Assembly: GCF_900114995.1 (NCBI RefSeq)
Contig: NZ_FOUX01000001.1
Span: 2,232,001 to 2,296,000 of the forward strand
Origin: Chitinophaga sp. YR627
GTDB lineage: Bacteria; Bacteroidota; Bacteroidia; Chitinophagales; Chitinophagaceae
DNA: 64,000 nt
Reading direction: 5' to 3'
Below are positions 1-9,248 of the stretch, piece by piece. Made by a program: the position numbers and the translations under genes. The notes beneath the pieces are model-generated. The model saw only the letters and a program-made list of their open reading frames with translations, did no database searches and had not been told where the DNA came from. Position 1 is the first letter of the stretch; every line of letters begins with the position of its first letter.

Positions 1-3000
1 GTACTGCCAACGCACTGACCTACACCACTACTGATGAGATAGAGGGTACACACGCAGCCGTGTTCAATGGCACCAGCGCTTATGTTACCATCGGTGGTAG
101 CAGCAGCGGCTTCCTGCACGACGCATTCAGCGGCCGTACAGTATCTATGTGGATCAAGCCGACAGTAACAGACAATAACCGCATCATCCTGGATATGGGT
201 GGCAGCGACAACGGTCTGGCACTGCGTATCAATGTCAATAAACTGGAAGCTGGTATCGCTAATAATAACGTTCGTACACAGATCTCTACTGCCTTCACCA
301 GTACCAACTGGACGCATGTGGCACTGGTATTCTCCGGCAGCGGCAGCACCGGTGTACTCCGCATGTATCTGAACGGTGACCTGGCAGGCACCCTGAACAC
401 CAGCTACAGTTCTGTAGGTACAACTACCAACAACTCCCGTCTGGGTTCAAACAATGGTACCAACGCATTTAACTCCACAGGTACCTTCTACAGAGGTAAC
501 ATGGATAATGTGGCCATTATCGGTCAGGCACTGACACAGGCTGAAATCAGTCAGTTAGCGGCCCAGAACCTGCCATTCTACAGTGTGGTAACACCAACAC
601 TGCCTGCAGCTCCTGCTACGCCTTCAAATATCGCGGCAAATGCAGCATCTGCATCCAGCATCACACTGACCTGGACCAATACCAATAATGACGCAAATAC
701 CAAAGGATTCGATATTCAGCGTTCCTTCGGTACCAGCAATACTTTCGTAACAGTGAAGAGCCTTGATACCGTCATCGCCGGCACCAACACTTATATTGAT
801 ACAGCGCTGTATGCAAATCAGCAGTATGTATACCGTGTACGTGCAAAAGGCGACGGTGGTAACTCAGGTTACTCTTCCAACGCAACGGCTACTACCGGTA
901 ATAATCGTCCGGTGATCCAGGACATCGCTAACCAGTCAGCCCGCTATGATGTGGAAACACGTATCCCGGTTGTAGCAACTGATCCGGATGAAGATGCGAT
1001 CACCCTGTCCGGCGCTAATCTGCCTTCTTTTGTAACACTTGCTTCCGATGCACAGGGTTCCTTCCTGAAAGTAACACCGAACGCCGGTCTGCAGGGTAGC
1101 TACCCTAACCTGGCAGTGATCGCGACAGACGCATTTGGCGGTAAGGACACTGTTACGTTCAACCTGACCATCAATGACAATTACAGCCCTATCATAACCT
1201 CAATTGCCAACGTTTCCTTGAATGAGGGCGACGTTCAGCAGCTATCGCTTGCAGCTGCTGATCAGAATGCGTCAGACGCGCTCACATGGTCTGGTGTATC
1301 TCTGCCCTCATTCATTTCTATCTCCGGTAACAACCGCACTGCTACCCTGAACATCAATCCTGGTTATGCAGATGCAGGTGTGTACACCGTGAAAGTGGCA
1401 ATCGTAGACGGTAATGGCGGTACTGACAACAAAACTTTCACCGTTACCATCGCTGATAAGGATCCAAACTATAAATTCTTCGTTCGCTTCAAACATCAGA
1501 CAGATGCACCGGCGCCATGGAACAACATCACCACGGTGTCAACCAGCAACCTGAAAAATGACAAAGGCGAAACCACCAATGTTGGTCTGCAGTTACTGAC
1601 CGGCAACTGGTACTCCTGGAACGAAGGCGCTGTTACCGGTAACAACAGCGGTGTCTACCCTGACGTAGTGCTGAGAGAATATTACTTCTTCGGTTCTTAC
1701 CCTGGTATCTTCAATTCCGATAACTCAATTAACGGTAAACTGACTGGCCTCGACGCCGGCAGAAAATACTCCTTCAAGTTCTTTGCGGGTAGCTCATGGT
1801 CTGTACAGGCGAACAACGGTACTACAATATTCACCATGAATGGCGTAAGCAAGCCGATCAATGTACAGGGTAATACTACTGTTACCGCCAATTTTGATAA
1901 TATCTCTCCAAATGCTTCCGGTGAGATCAACTTCAACATGGCAGTTGCCAATGGTACACAGGTAGGTTACCTGGGCGCTATCGAGGTGAACGCCATCCTG
2001 GACGACGGTACCGTACCGGCTGCTCCTAAAGACCTTTCCGCTACAGAAGCAAATGGTAATGTATCCCTGAACTGGACTAATATAGCATACAATGCTACCG
2101 GCTACAGAGTACACCGTGCTACAGACAGTCTTGGCACATACAGCCTGCTGGGCAGCCTGAATAGTGCAACTGCCAATGCTTATGTAGACAGCACCGTACA
2201 TGGTAATACCCACTATTACTACAAGATCAGTGCTTCCAATTCAGCTGGCGTATCTACTGGTTACAGCAACATCGCAGGTGTGAATGTTCCGGTTAAACCG
2301 CCACATATCAATGATATCGCTGACATTAAACTGAAAGCTGATGCATCCGCACAGTTCAATGTACAGGCACAGGGCGATCTGGGTAATACCGTAACGCTGA
2401 CTGTAAGCGGCCTGCCTGCCTTTGGTAACTTCACCGATAATGGCAATGGTTCCGGTACCTTCAGCTTCAACCCAAGCGCCAACAACCTGGGTAGCTATGC
2501 AGTCACCCTGACAGCGACAGACAACCAGGGCGCAGCGTCCAGCAGTACCTTTAATGTGCTTGTTTCAGACAAGAATACAAAGAGCATCTACTTCGACTTC
2601 TCCTCCAGCAATCCGGCTCCGGCTCCATGGAACAATGTGGCAGGATTCCCATACGCAGGTACAAGATTTACCAACGCACTGGATGAATCAGGTTTTGCTA
2701 CCGGTATCAACATGACATTTGTTGAAAACTGGGAAAATGATGCTACTGCTGCCGGTATGAGCACTTATGACAACTCCGGTATCTATCCGGATGACGTAAT
2801 GCGCTCTGCGGTATATGACAGCAGAAACATTACCCACACAGTAAGACTGTCGGGTTTGAACAATGCGAAACGTTATAATGTTGTGTTCTTTAGTAGTCTG
2901 AACTTCGGTGTAGCTGCCAGGGCAAGATTCACCATCGGCACTGACAGTGTGGTAATTGATCCGGCATATAACACCTCTCTGACTAAACAGATCAATGGTG

Positions 3001-4292
3001 TAACGCCAAACGCCAATGGCGAGATCAACATTCTGGTGAACAAAACCCAGGGAGGCTACTACATGTACATGAACGCACTGGTGCTGGAAGAATACGACGC
3101 TGTTCAGACACCGGTAGTGAATCCGCTGAACCTCCGTGCAGGAGCAACCGGCGCGAAATCAATCAGACTGGATTGGGCTGACAGAGCAAACAACGAAACA
3201 GGTTATCAGGTATGGCGCGCCGTTTCCGGTGGCAGCTACAGCCAGGTGGCAACACTCGCAGCAAATACCGTAACTTACACTGACAATAACCTGAGCGTAA
3301 ACCAGAAATACTACTATAAGGTGCGTGCTACAAGTCTGGTCGGTAACTCCGATTACAGTAACGCGGCAGCAGCAACTACCCCTGGTTTCAGCGTACAGGT
3401 GAACTTCAGCGAACTGCTGGTGGCCCCTACCCCATGGAACAACACAGGTATGCGTCCACAGTCTGGTACGGTTATCAGCAATATGAAGGACGGACTGAGC
3501 AACACAACCGGCATCGGCATCACCATCCTGGAAAACTTCGATGGTATGTATTCCGCAGGTATGAACACTGGCAACAACAGTGGTGTTTATCCTGATAACG
3601 TAATGGTTGAAAACTATGGTCTGTTCCCTGGTAACCACGCAGACTTCAACATCACCGGACTGAACCAGACCCTGAAATATGACCTGGTATTCTTCGGTAG
3701 CTCTGTTGAGTGGGAAGACATCACTGGTAAGTACACAGTAAATGGTACACAGATGGCATTACTGAATGCTTCTATGAACAAGAGCGGTGTAGTAACCATC
3801 AGAGATATCTCTCCTGATGCAAATGGTAAGATCCACATCGACGTTGATCCGGGTACCGCAACATCCCGCTACGGTCTGATCGCTGCCCTGACCATCAGAG
3901 GTCACCTCGATCCGGCTACACAGAATGATGCTGGTCCGGTTGATCCACAGTCACAGGGTGCAAGACTCAGCGACAACACAGTAGCAGTTTCCGCTCCTGC
4001 TGTAGCCCTGATCAACAAGACCGCTGACTTCGGAGACACCAAGGTTTATCCGAATCCATTTGACAATCAATTTAACGTTGATATAGTACTGAAGGCTGAA
4101 ACAGCAGTAAGAATAGAGATCTTCGACATGGCTGGCCGACTGATGTACTCAGATTATAAGGGCTCCGTTCCTGCAGGCAACAGCACCCTGCGCATTAATA
4201 CCGGTTCAAGGATTAGTGCTCCTGGTCTCTACCTGCTCCGCATCAGCGGTAAGAATGGAGAAACCAAGATGGTTAAACTGGTAAAGCATTAA
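1..4292 (+). CDS. large modular T9SS-secreted adhesin (5' partial)
   Basis: The frame is open from the first bases of the window (…TYTTTDEIEGTHAAVFNG), so the GTG at 60 is not the start and the N-terminus lies outside. Modules in order: LamG/concanavalin-like fold (about 45-570), FN3 (600-895), two cadherin/Ig-like units (900-1170, 1180-1455), then a PAPWNN-containing module occurring three times (1465-2000, 2575-3095, 3385-3905) with FN3 units at about 2010-2275 and 3110-3380 and an Ig-like unit at 2290-2570. The C-terminus has KVYPNPFDN…, ends GLYLLRISG…MVKLVKH, and is a typical type A T9SS sorting domain, so export through the outer membrane and surface anchoring or release are expected. 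No catalytic domain is visible, so adhesion or matrix function is inferred. A strong terminator follows, separating it from the polysaccharide operon. Confidence 0.85.
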   Translation, partial: TANALTYTTTDEIEGTHAAVFNGTSAYVTIGGSSSGFLHDAFSGRTVSMWIKPTVTDNNRIILDMGGSDNGLALRINVNKLEAGIANNNVRTQISTAFTSTNWTHVALVFSGSGSTGVLRMYLNGDLAGTLNTSYSSVGTTTNNSRLGSNNGTNAFNSTGTFYRGNMDNVAIIGQALTQAEISQLAAQNLPFYSVVTPTLPAAPATPSNIAANAASASSITLTWTNTNNDANTKGFDIQRSFGTSNTFVTVKSLDTVIAGTNTYIDTALYANQQYVYRVRAKGDGGNSGYSSNATATTGNNRPVIQDIANQSARYDVETRIPVVATDPDEDAITLSGANLPSFVTLASDAQGSFLKVTPNAGLQGSYPNLAVIATDAFGGKDTVTFNLTINDNYSPIITSIANVSLNEGDVQQLSLAAADQNASDALTWSGVSLPSFISISGNNRTATLNINPGYADAGVYTVKVAIVDGNGGTDNKTFTVTIADKDPNYKFFVRFKHQTDAPAPWNNITTVSTSNLKNDKGETTNVGLQLLTGNWYSWNEGAVTGNNSGVYPDVVLREYYFFGSYPGIFNSDNSINGKLTGLDAGRKYSFKFFAGSSWSVQANNGTTIFTMNGVSKPINVQGNTTVTANFDNISPNASGEINFNMAVANGTQVGYLGAIEVNAILDDGTVPAAPKDLSATEANGNVSLNWTNIAYNATGYRVHRATDSLGTYSLLGSLNSATANAYVDSTVHGNTHYYYKISASNSAGVSTGYSNIAGVNVPVKPPHINDIADIKLKADASAQFNVQAQGDLGNTVTLTVSGLPAFGNFTDNGNGSGTFSFNPSANNLGSYAVTLTATDNQGAASSSTFNVLVSDKNTKSIYFDFSSSNPAPAPWNNVAGFPYAGTRFTNALDESGFATGINMTFVENWENDATAAGMSTYDNSGIYPDDVMRSAVYDSRNITHTVRLSGLNNAKRYNVVFFSSLNFGVAARARFTIGTDSVVIDPAYNTSLTKQINGVTPNANGEINILVNKTQGGYYMYMNALVLEEYDAVQTPVVNPLNLRAGATGAKSIRLDWADRANNETGYQVWRAVSGGSYSQVATLAANTVTYTDNNLSVNQKYYYKVRATSLVGNSDYSNAAAATTPGFSVQVNFSELLVAPTPWNNTGMRPQSGTVISNMKDGLSNTTGIGITILENFDGMYSAGMNTGNNSGVYPDNVMVENYGLFPGNHADFNITGLNQTLKYDLVFFGSSVEWEDITGKYTVNGTQMALLNASMNKSGVVTIRDISPDANGKIHIDVDPGTATSRYGLIAALTIRGHLDPATQNDAGPVDPQSQGARLSDNTVAVSAPAVALINKTADFGDTKVYPNPFDNQFNVDIVLKAETAVRIEIFDMAGRLMYSDYKGSVPAGNSTLRINTGSRISAPGLYLLRISGKNGETKMVKLVKH

Positions 4293-4317
4293 GCTTTACC
4301 AGTTTTCTCCCAAAAAG

Positions 4318-4340
4318 ATCCGGGTCAACCGGATTTTTTT
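4318..4340 (+). terminator. intrinsic terminator of the adhesin gene
   Basis: ATCCGG (4318-4323), loop GTCAA, CCGGAT (4329-4334), then a run of seven T. It sits 26 bases after the adhesin stop codon. Confidence 0.8.
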
Positions 4341-4373
4341 GCACGATACAGATGTTAAATAATTACAATTAAT

Positions 4374-6563
4374 ATGGATATAATATATTTCGTTAAAGCC
4401 CTGCTGAAAAAGAAATGGTGGATCATCGTAAGTACCATCATCGCCATTGTTGCCGCGTTTGTTTTTACCCTCGGCAAACCCCGTATGTATGCCTCAGTAA
4501 CCCAGATAGCTACCGGATTTACCACTAACGACCAGGTGAAACTCCGTGACGAGAATGTGAACATATTTGAAGCAGACGTAAAATTTGACAACGTGATCGA
4601 AACCATCAACTCACCGGTGGTGATCGGTATGCTGTCTTATAATCTGTTACTTCATGATCTGACAACGACCAAACCATACGTACAGCTAGAGGAGAAAGAC
4701 CTGAAGTCAGAAGCCTATCAGAAGGTTGACAAACAGGCTGCCGTAACCATCCTGCGTAACAAGCTGGATTCATTGCAGGTCCTTTCTTCTTATAATCCCG
4801 TAGAGCGTGATATTCTTGGATACCTCAAGCTTTACGGATATGACTACGAAGCCATCCGCAAACATCTGAATGCGGGTCGTGTACAACGCACCGATTTCCT
4901 CGAGATCGTCTATACTGCAGAAAACCCAGAACAGGCTGCTTTCACTGTCAATACCGTATATCGCGAGTTCATACGTTATTACAGAAGTATGCGCTCGGAA
5001 AGATCTGTGGAAAGCGTAGAATCTTTCGATCAGCTGGCAGTACAAAAGAAAGCCGAACTGGATAAGAAAGTAGAAGCGCTGCGTGCCTATAAAGCATCTG
5101 AAGGACTACTGAACGTTGAAACAGCCAGCGGAAACGAACTGGACCTGATCAAACAGTTTGAAAAAGGATTGTCTGATGAACAGGCAAACTATAACACGAT
5201 CACTTCTTCCCTTGAAAGTGTAAACAGCCGTCTGCTTGCTGCCAACTCTGGTAAAAATGTTTATACCAACAACAACAGCGAGATCATCGATCTGCGTAAA
5301 CAGATCAATGATCTGAACGAAGACCTCACCCAGAAAGGAGGGAATGATGATGCAATGCGTACCAAACTGGCAGGCCTGCGCTCACAACTGCAAAAGAAAC
5401 TGGGTGCTTCCTCCTCCGGTACACAAAGCGCTACAACCAAAGAGGCGCTTATTCAGGAGAAAGCTAATCTGGAAGCACAGCAAAATGCTTCAAGAATGAA
5501 CATGAAAAATCTCCAGAGCCAGATATACAAACTAAGAGGTTCAGTAGGTTCCTATGCCAACAAAGAAGCGACCGTAAGTAGCTTACAGTCAGAAGTGGAC
5601 ATGGCACAGGAAGAGTACAATAAACTCAAGGAAAAACTGAATGCGGCACAGGACAACCAGACTACGCCTGACCTTAACTTCAAACAGGTATTAAAAGGTC
5701 AGCCGGCCTTCAAACCGGAATCTTCCAAACGCGTGATCATTATGGGTATGGCAGGTATTTCTGTTTTCCTGCTGACATCCTTTATCGTATTGCTGCTGGA
5801 ATTCCTGGATGGTTCCCTGAAGTCGCCTTCTGTATTCGAAAAACACCTGGATCTTCGTCTGATCAGCAGTGTAAACCATGCTGACCTCAATAAATACAGC
5901 ATCCTGGAAGTATTACAGCGCACGACATTGCCTGATAAGACAACCAAACAACGTCAGAACACATTCCGTGAACTGCTGCGTAAGCTGCGCTATGAAGTAG
6001 AAAGCAGCGGTAAAAAGTCATTCCTGATCACCAGTACCGAATCCCGTCAGGGTAAAACGACGCTGACGCAGGCGCTGGCATACAGCCTAAGTCTGAGTAA
6101 CAAGAATGTACTGGTTATTGATACCAACTTCTGTAACAATGATATCACTGTACAAATGGAAGCTGCGCCAACACTGGAATCATTCTCTGTACCGCCAACA
6201 GAACTGAGTATAGACAAGGTGAAGGAAATTGTAACAACCTATGCAGTATCTGGTATTGAAGTGATCGGCTGTAAGGGTGGAGACTATACCCCATCAGAAA
6301 TATTGCCGAAAAACAATCTCTTAAACTACCTCCCCTTCCTCACACATCATTATGATTTCATCCTGCTGGAAGGCGCTCCGCTCAACGACTATACCGACAG
6401 TAAAGAGCTGGCGCAATACGTGGATGGTGTAATCGCTGTGTTTTCGTCCAAGTTGTCCCTAACCCAGATAGATCGTGAATCCACACAATTTTTTGAGACA
6501 CTTGGTGATAAATTCGTGGGAGCCGTACTTAATAACGTACAGGAAGAATACCTCGAATTATAA
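4374..6563 (+). CDS. Wzc/GumC-like polysaccharide chain-length protein with divergent BY-kinase domain
   Basis: The 729-residue layout is that of bacterial tyrosine-kinase co-polymerases: Wzz-type N-terminus with a membrane segment at about 14-34, a long coiled-coil periplasmic part (about 200-430), a second membrane segment at about 454-478 and a cytoplasmic P-loop domain. The P-loop is STESRQGKTT (Lys561) instead of the usual GxGKS/T form. The A' motif is VLVIDTNF (Asp583). The Walker B strand is FILLEGAP, with Glu666 where Asp is normal, and the C-terminus has one Tyr rather than a tyrosine cluster. Known family members set polymer length and gate export with Wza. Here kinase activity is doubtful and a structural or ATP-sensing role is more likely. 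First gene of a run in which every neighbour lies within 20 bases or overlaps. Confidence 0.85.
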   Translation: MDIIYFVKALLKKKWWIIVSTIIAIVAAFVFTLGKPRMYASVTQIATGFTTNDQVKLRDENVNIFEADVKFDNVIETINSPVVIGMLSYNLLLHDLTTTKPYVQLEEKDLKSEAYQKVDKQAAVTILRNKLDSLQVLSSYNPVERDILGYLKLYGYDYEAIRKHLNAGRVQRTDFLEIVYTAENPEQAAFTVNTVYREFIRYYRSMRSERSVESVESFDQLAVQKKAELDKKVEALRAYKASEGLLNVETASGNELDLIKQFEKGLSDEQANYNTITSSLESVNSRLLAANSGKNVYTNNNSEIIDLRKQINDLNEDLTQKGGNDDAMRTKLAGLRSQLQKKLGASSSGTQSATTKEALIQEKANLEAQQNASRMNMKNLQSQIYKLRGSVGSYANKEATVSSLQSEVDMAQEEYNKLKEKLNAAQDNQTTPDLNFKQVLKGQPAFKPESSKRVIIMGMAGISVFLLTSFIVLLLEFLDGSLKSPSVFEKHLDLRLISSVNHADLNKYSILEVLQRTTLPDKTTKQRQNTFRELLRKLRYEVESSGKKSFLITSTESRQGKTTLTQALAYSLSLSNKNVLVIDTNFCNNDITVQMEAAPTLESFSVPPTELSIDKVKEIVTTYAVSGIEVIGCKGGDYTPSEILPKNNLLNYLPFLTHHYDFILLEGAPLNDYTDSKELAQYVDGVIAVFSSKLSLTQIDRESTQFFETLGDKFVGAVLNNVQEEYLEL

Positions 6564-6581
6564 CCAAAAGTTTACCCAAAA

Positions 6582-7691
6582 ATGCAAAGCTTCACCTTTA
6601 AGGAACTATTCAACTTTAAACCTCCCGAAGCCAACCGGCTGGGGTGGATTGACTATGCCAAGGGCATAGCCATCATCCTGGTCGTATACAGGCATGTCGT
6701 CTTCGGACTGAAGGGCAGCGGTGTTGTCGTGCCTCAATGGCTCATTGACGGCAACAACATGTTCTACAGCTTCCGTATGCCCCTGTTTTTCTTTCTCTCC
6801 GGGCTGTTCTTCGAAAGAAGCATAGCCCGGAAAGGAGAAACCGGCTTTTTCATTACCCGTGTCAATACATTGTTGTATCCCTATCTGCTGTGGGCATTCA
6901 TCCAGATCTCCCTGCAAATACTTTTCTCGTCAGTTGTTAACGCCCATCGTACAGGCGCCGATTACCTGAATATTCTGATACAACCCCGCCATCTTGACCA
7001 GTTATGGTATTTATTCGCATTATTCAATGTAACCTTACTGTATCTGCTGGTAGCAAAGCTTTTCCGCTACGATAAATTTGCCCAGGTGCTTGTATCCCTG
7101 GCCTTGCTTGCCATTGCCCCTCTTGTAAACAGTATCAGCACACTGTATGATATTGCCTTACACTACATCTTTTTCTGTATTGGTAACCTCACAGCAAGCT
7201 ATTTTTTCTCTGAAAAAACACAGGATAAACTGTCTTCGGCATACGGATTGCTAATATTGCTTCCTGTTTTCGCAGTGTGCCAGTATTATTTCCTGCATCA
7301 TCAGCAAATGAATCTGTTTCTTTATACAGGGATAGCACTGGTAGGCAGCCTATTTACTATCATGCTGTCTTTTCAGCTAGCGAAGTATAAGGCAATGCCT
7401 ATTCTGAAAACGTTCGGGCATTACTCACTATATATCTATCTGCTGCACGTGCCGATCGTTTCGGTGATCAGATACTTTATGATCGCCACCCCAATGAGGC
7501 AGCACATAGTGATCACATTGTTACTATTGATCTTTATCGCAATCTTTTTCTCAATCATCGTTTACAGATTATGTATGCGGCTCAGACTGGGATTCCTGTT
7601 CACAGGCCCCTTTACCGCGCCGCCTTATAATCCGCAAACGGTGGCAACACCGAAAAACGCCTTCATCAATGGCCGTAAAAAAGAAATATAA
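6582..7691 (+). CDS. membrane acyltransferase, family 3
   Basis: 369 residues with about ten hydrophobic segments and the acyltransferase-3 N-terminal signature: WIDYAKGIAIILVVYRH, followed by a loop and MPLFFFLSGLFF. The His in YRH is the family's conserved catalytic candidate. Such proteins move acetyl or other acyl groups across the inner membrane onto sugars of exopolysaccharide, O-antigen or peptidoglycan. It starts 18 bases after the Wzc-like gene and overlaps the next small gene, so modification of the polysaccharide made by this operon is the likely role. The acyl donor and target sugar cannot be read from the sequence. Confidence 0.82.
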   Translation: MQSFTFKELFNFKPPEANRLGWIDYAKGIAIILVVYRHVVFGLKGSGVVVPQWLIDGNNMFYSFRMPLFFFLSGLFFERSIARKGETGFFITRVNTLLYPYLLWAFIQISLQILFSSVVNAHRTGADYLNILIQPRHLDQLWYLFALFNVTLLYLLVAKLFRYDKFAQVLVSLALLAIAPLVNSISTLYDIALHYIFFCIGNLTASYFFSEKTQDKLSSAYGLLILLPVFAVCQYYFLHHQQMNLFLYTGIALVGSLFTIMLSFQLAKYKAMPILKTFGHYSLYIYLLHVPIVSVIRYFMIATPMRQHIVITLLLLIFIAIFFSIIVYRLCMRLRLGFLFTGPFTAPPYNPQTVATPKNAFINGRKKEI

Positions 7692-7785
7692 ACCGGGTAT
7701 CAGCAGCGCCTTTCACGAGAGCATGTTGCTGCTTTTTGTAGCACTTACGATGATAATGCTATTCCTGAAGATCATGTTTTTTTAA
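7669..7785 (+). CDS. 38-residue single-pass membrane peptide in the polysaccharide operon
   Basis: A complete small frame from ATG 7669 to TAA 7783-7785, overlapping the 3' end of the acyltransferase by 23 bases and ending 14 bases before the polymerase gene. It begins with a basic stretch (MAVKKKYKPG), followed by one hydrophobic helix rich in Leu, Met and Phe (about residues 19-38). It fills exactly the only gap large enough for a gene in this otherwise gapless operon, which supports translation. No family is recognised. A helper or stabiliser of the neighbouring membrane enzymes is a guess. It could also be a chance frame: the only evidence is position, composition and a clean start and stop. 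Confidence 0.55.
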   Translation: MAVKKKYKPGISSAFHESMLLLFVALTMIMLFLKIMFF

Positions 7786-7799
7786 AGTATTCGATTATT

Positions 7800-9242
7800 A
7801 TGTACAGTCAGCAGACTAAGAGAAATACCGTAATATACCTGTTCATCCTGTTATGGGTGATCGCCGTACCGGCTATTGCCTATATATCTTCCATCGATGC
7901 AAAATTCAGCATTGCGCTGTTTGCTGCCATCATTGGTTTGGGCTTTGCAGTAGTCAGCGCGATCAATTTCCGTCTGGGTTATTATTTCTATATCGTCATT
8001 TCCTTTATCATACACGTACCGGAAAGAATGGCCAAAACGACCATGCCGGTAGGCGTCGTAATGGACCTCTTTCTCCTGCTGGTACTGGCAGGCGCTATCT
8101 TCGACAAGAAGAACAAAGAGAAATCAAACGTAGAGTTTTTTAAGGATCCGCTCTTACTCGTGTTATACCTGTACACAGCTTATATGCTGATACAGGTCTT
8201 TAACCCTAGTATGTACTCTATCCAGGGCTGGTTCATCTTTATCAGGGTTTACATCCGTAACTTCCTCTTTCTGTTCATCACCATGAAGGTGCTGACCGGC
8301 TGGAATGATATCTATAAGTTCTTTAAGTTCTGGCTTGCACTGACAACAGCCGCTGCACTATATGGCTGTCTGCAACAGGCAGTCGGACTGCTGCCATTTG
8401 AAAGAGCATATATCGCGATGAACCCTGACAAGTTCAAGACGGTGATGATCCAGGGTCGTGCAAGGATCTTTTCCTTCATGGCCGATCCTGCCGCTTTCGG
8501 TGTATTGATGGCTTGTAGTACGATCATCTGTATTGTACTGCTAACCGCTAAACAGGCTGTTATCAGTTTCCCAAAAAAGCTGATCCTGATCTTCATGATC
8601 ATTGTACATATCCTGGCACTGGGATATTCCGGTACGCGTACTGCGTATGTGATGCTGCCTGTCGGACTATTGCTCTTCTTCCTGGTAAACCTGCACAACA
8701 GGAATACCCTGATCGCAGCTGCCATCTTCACCTTTGGGATGCTGGCGCTGCTGTTCGGACCGTTCTATAGCAACCCGACCATCATCCGTTTTCGTACGGC
8801 TTTTATGGGTAGTCAGGATGAGTCCCTGAACCTCCGTGATGTGAACAGACACGGTATCCAACCCTATATGTACTCCCACCCTATTGGTGGCGGTGTGATG
8901 ACCGTAGGTAATGATGGCGTGACCTATAATCCCGGACACCGTCTTGCAGGATTACAGCCGGACAGTGGATATCTGCGTGCGGTACTCGAACTGGGCTGGA
9001 TAGGATTGATCATCGTGTGTCTCTATACGTATATGGGCGTCCACTATGCCGTGAAGAATTACTTCCGGGAAGAACATGAAGTCAATAAGCTTTTATTAAT
9101 AGGCATCGCTGCGGTACTGTATGCTATCCTTGTAGCGCAATATGCGCAGGAAGCAGCCGGCCTGGTTGAATCCTCAATATTTCTCAATGCCATTCTCGGC
9201 ATATCAATTAAAGTAAAGTATAATCTTTCAAAATCTAAATAA
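7800..9242 (+). CDS. O-antigen polymerase/ligase family protein (Wzy/WaaL-like)
   Basis: 480 residues, very hydrophobic with about eleven to twelve membrane segments. A large loop near the C-terminal third contains HPIGGGVMTVGNDG and NPGHRLAGLQPDSGYLRAVLELGWIG, the pattern seen in the O-antigen ligase/polymerase superfamily (Wzy_C), where such loop residues handle the lipid-linked sugar chain. In a Wzy-dependent pathway it would polymerise repeat units at the outer face of the inner membrane, its product length being set by the Wzc-like protein encoded upstream. A ligase role cannot be excluded from sequence alone, but the context with a Wzz-type partner favours polymerase. Confidence 0.8.
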   Translation: MYSQQTKRNTVIYLFILLWVIAVPAIAYISSIDAKFSIALFAAIIGLGFAVVSAINFRLGYYFYIVISFIIHVPERMAKTTMPVGVVMDLFLLLVLAGAIFDKKNKEKSNVEFFKDPLLLVLYLYTAYMLIQVFNPSMYSIQGWFIFIRVYIRNFLFLFITMKVLTGWNDIYKFFKFWLALTTAAALYGCLQQAVGLLPFERAYIAMNPDKFKTVMIQGRARIFSFMADPAAFGVLMACSTIICIVLLTAKQAVISFPKKLILIFMIIVHILALGYSGTRTAYVMLPVGLLLFFLVNLHNRNTLIAAAIFTFGMLALLFGPFYSNPTIIRFRTAFMGSQDESLNLRDVNRHGIQPYMYSHPIGGGVMTVGNDGVTYNPGHRLAGLQPDSGYLRAVLELGWIGLIIVCLYTYMGVHYAVKNYFREEHEVNKLLLIGIAAVLYAILVAQYAQEAAGLVESSIFLNAILGISIKVKYNLSKSK

Positions 9243-9248
9243 CAAAGT

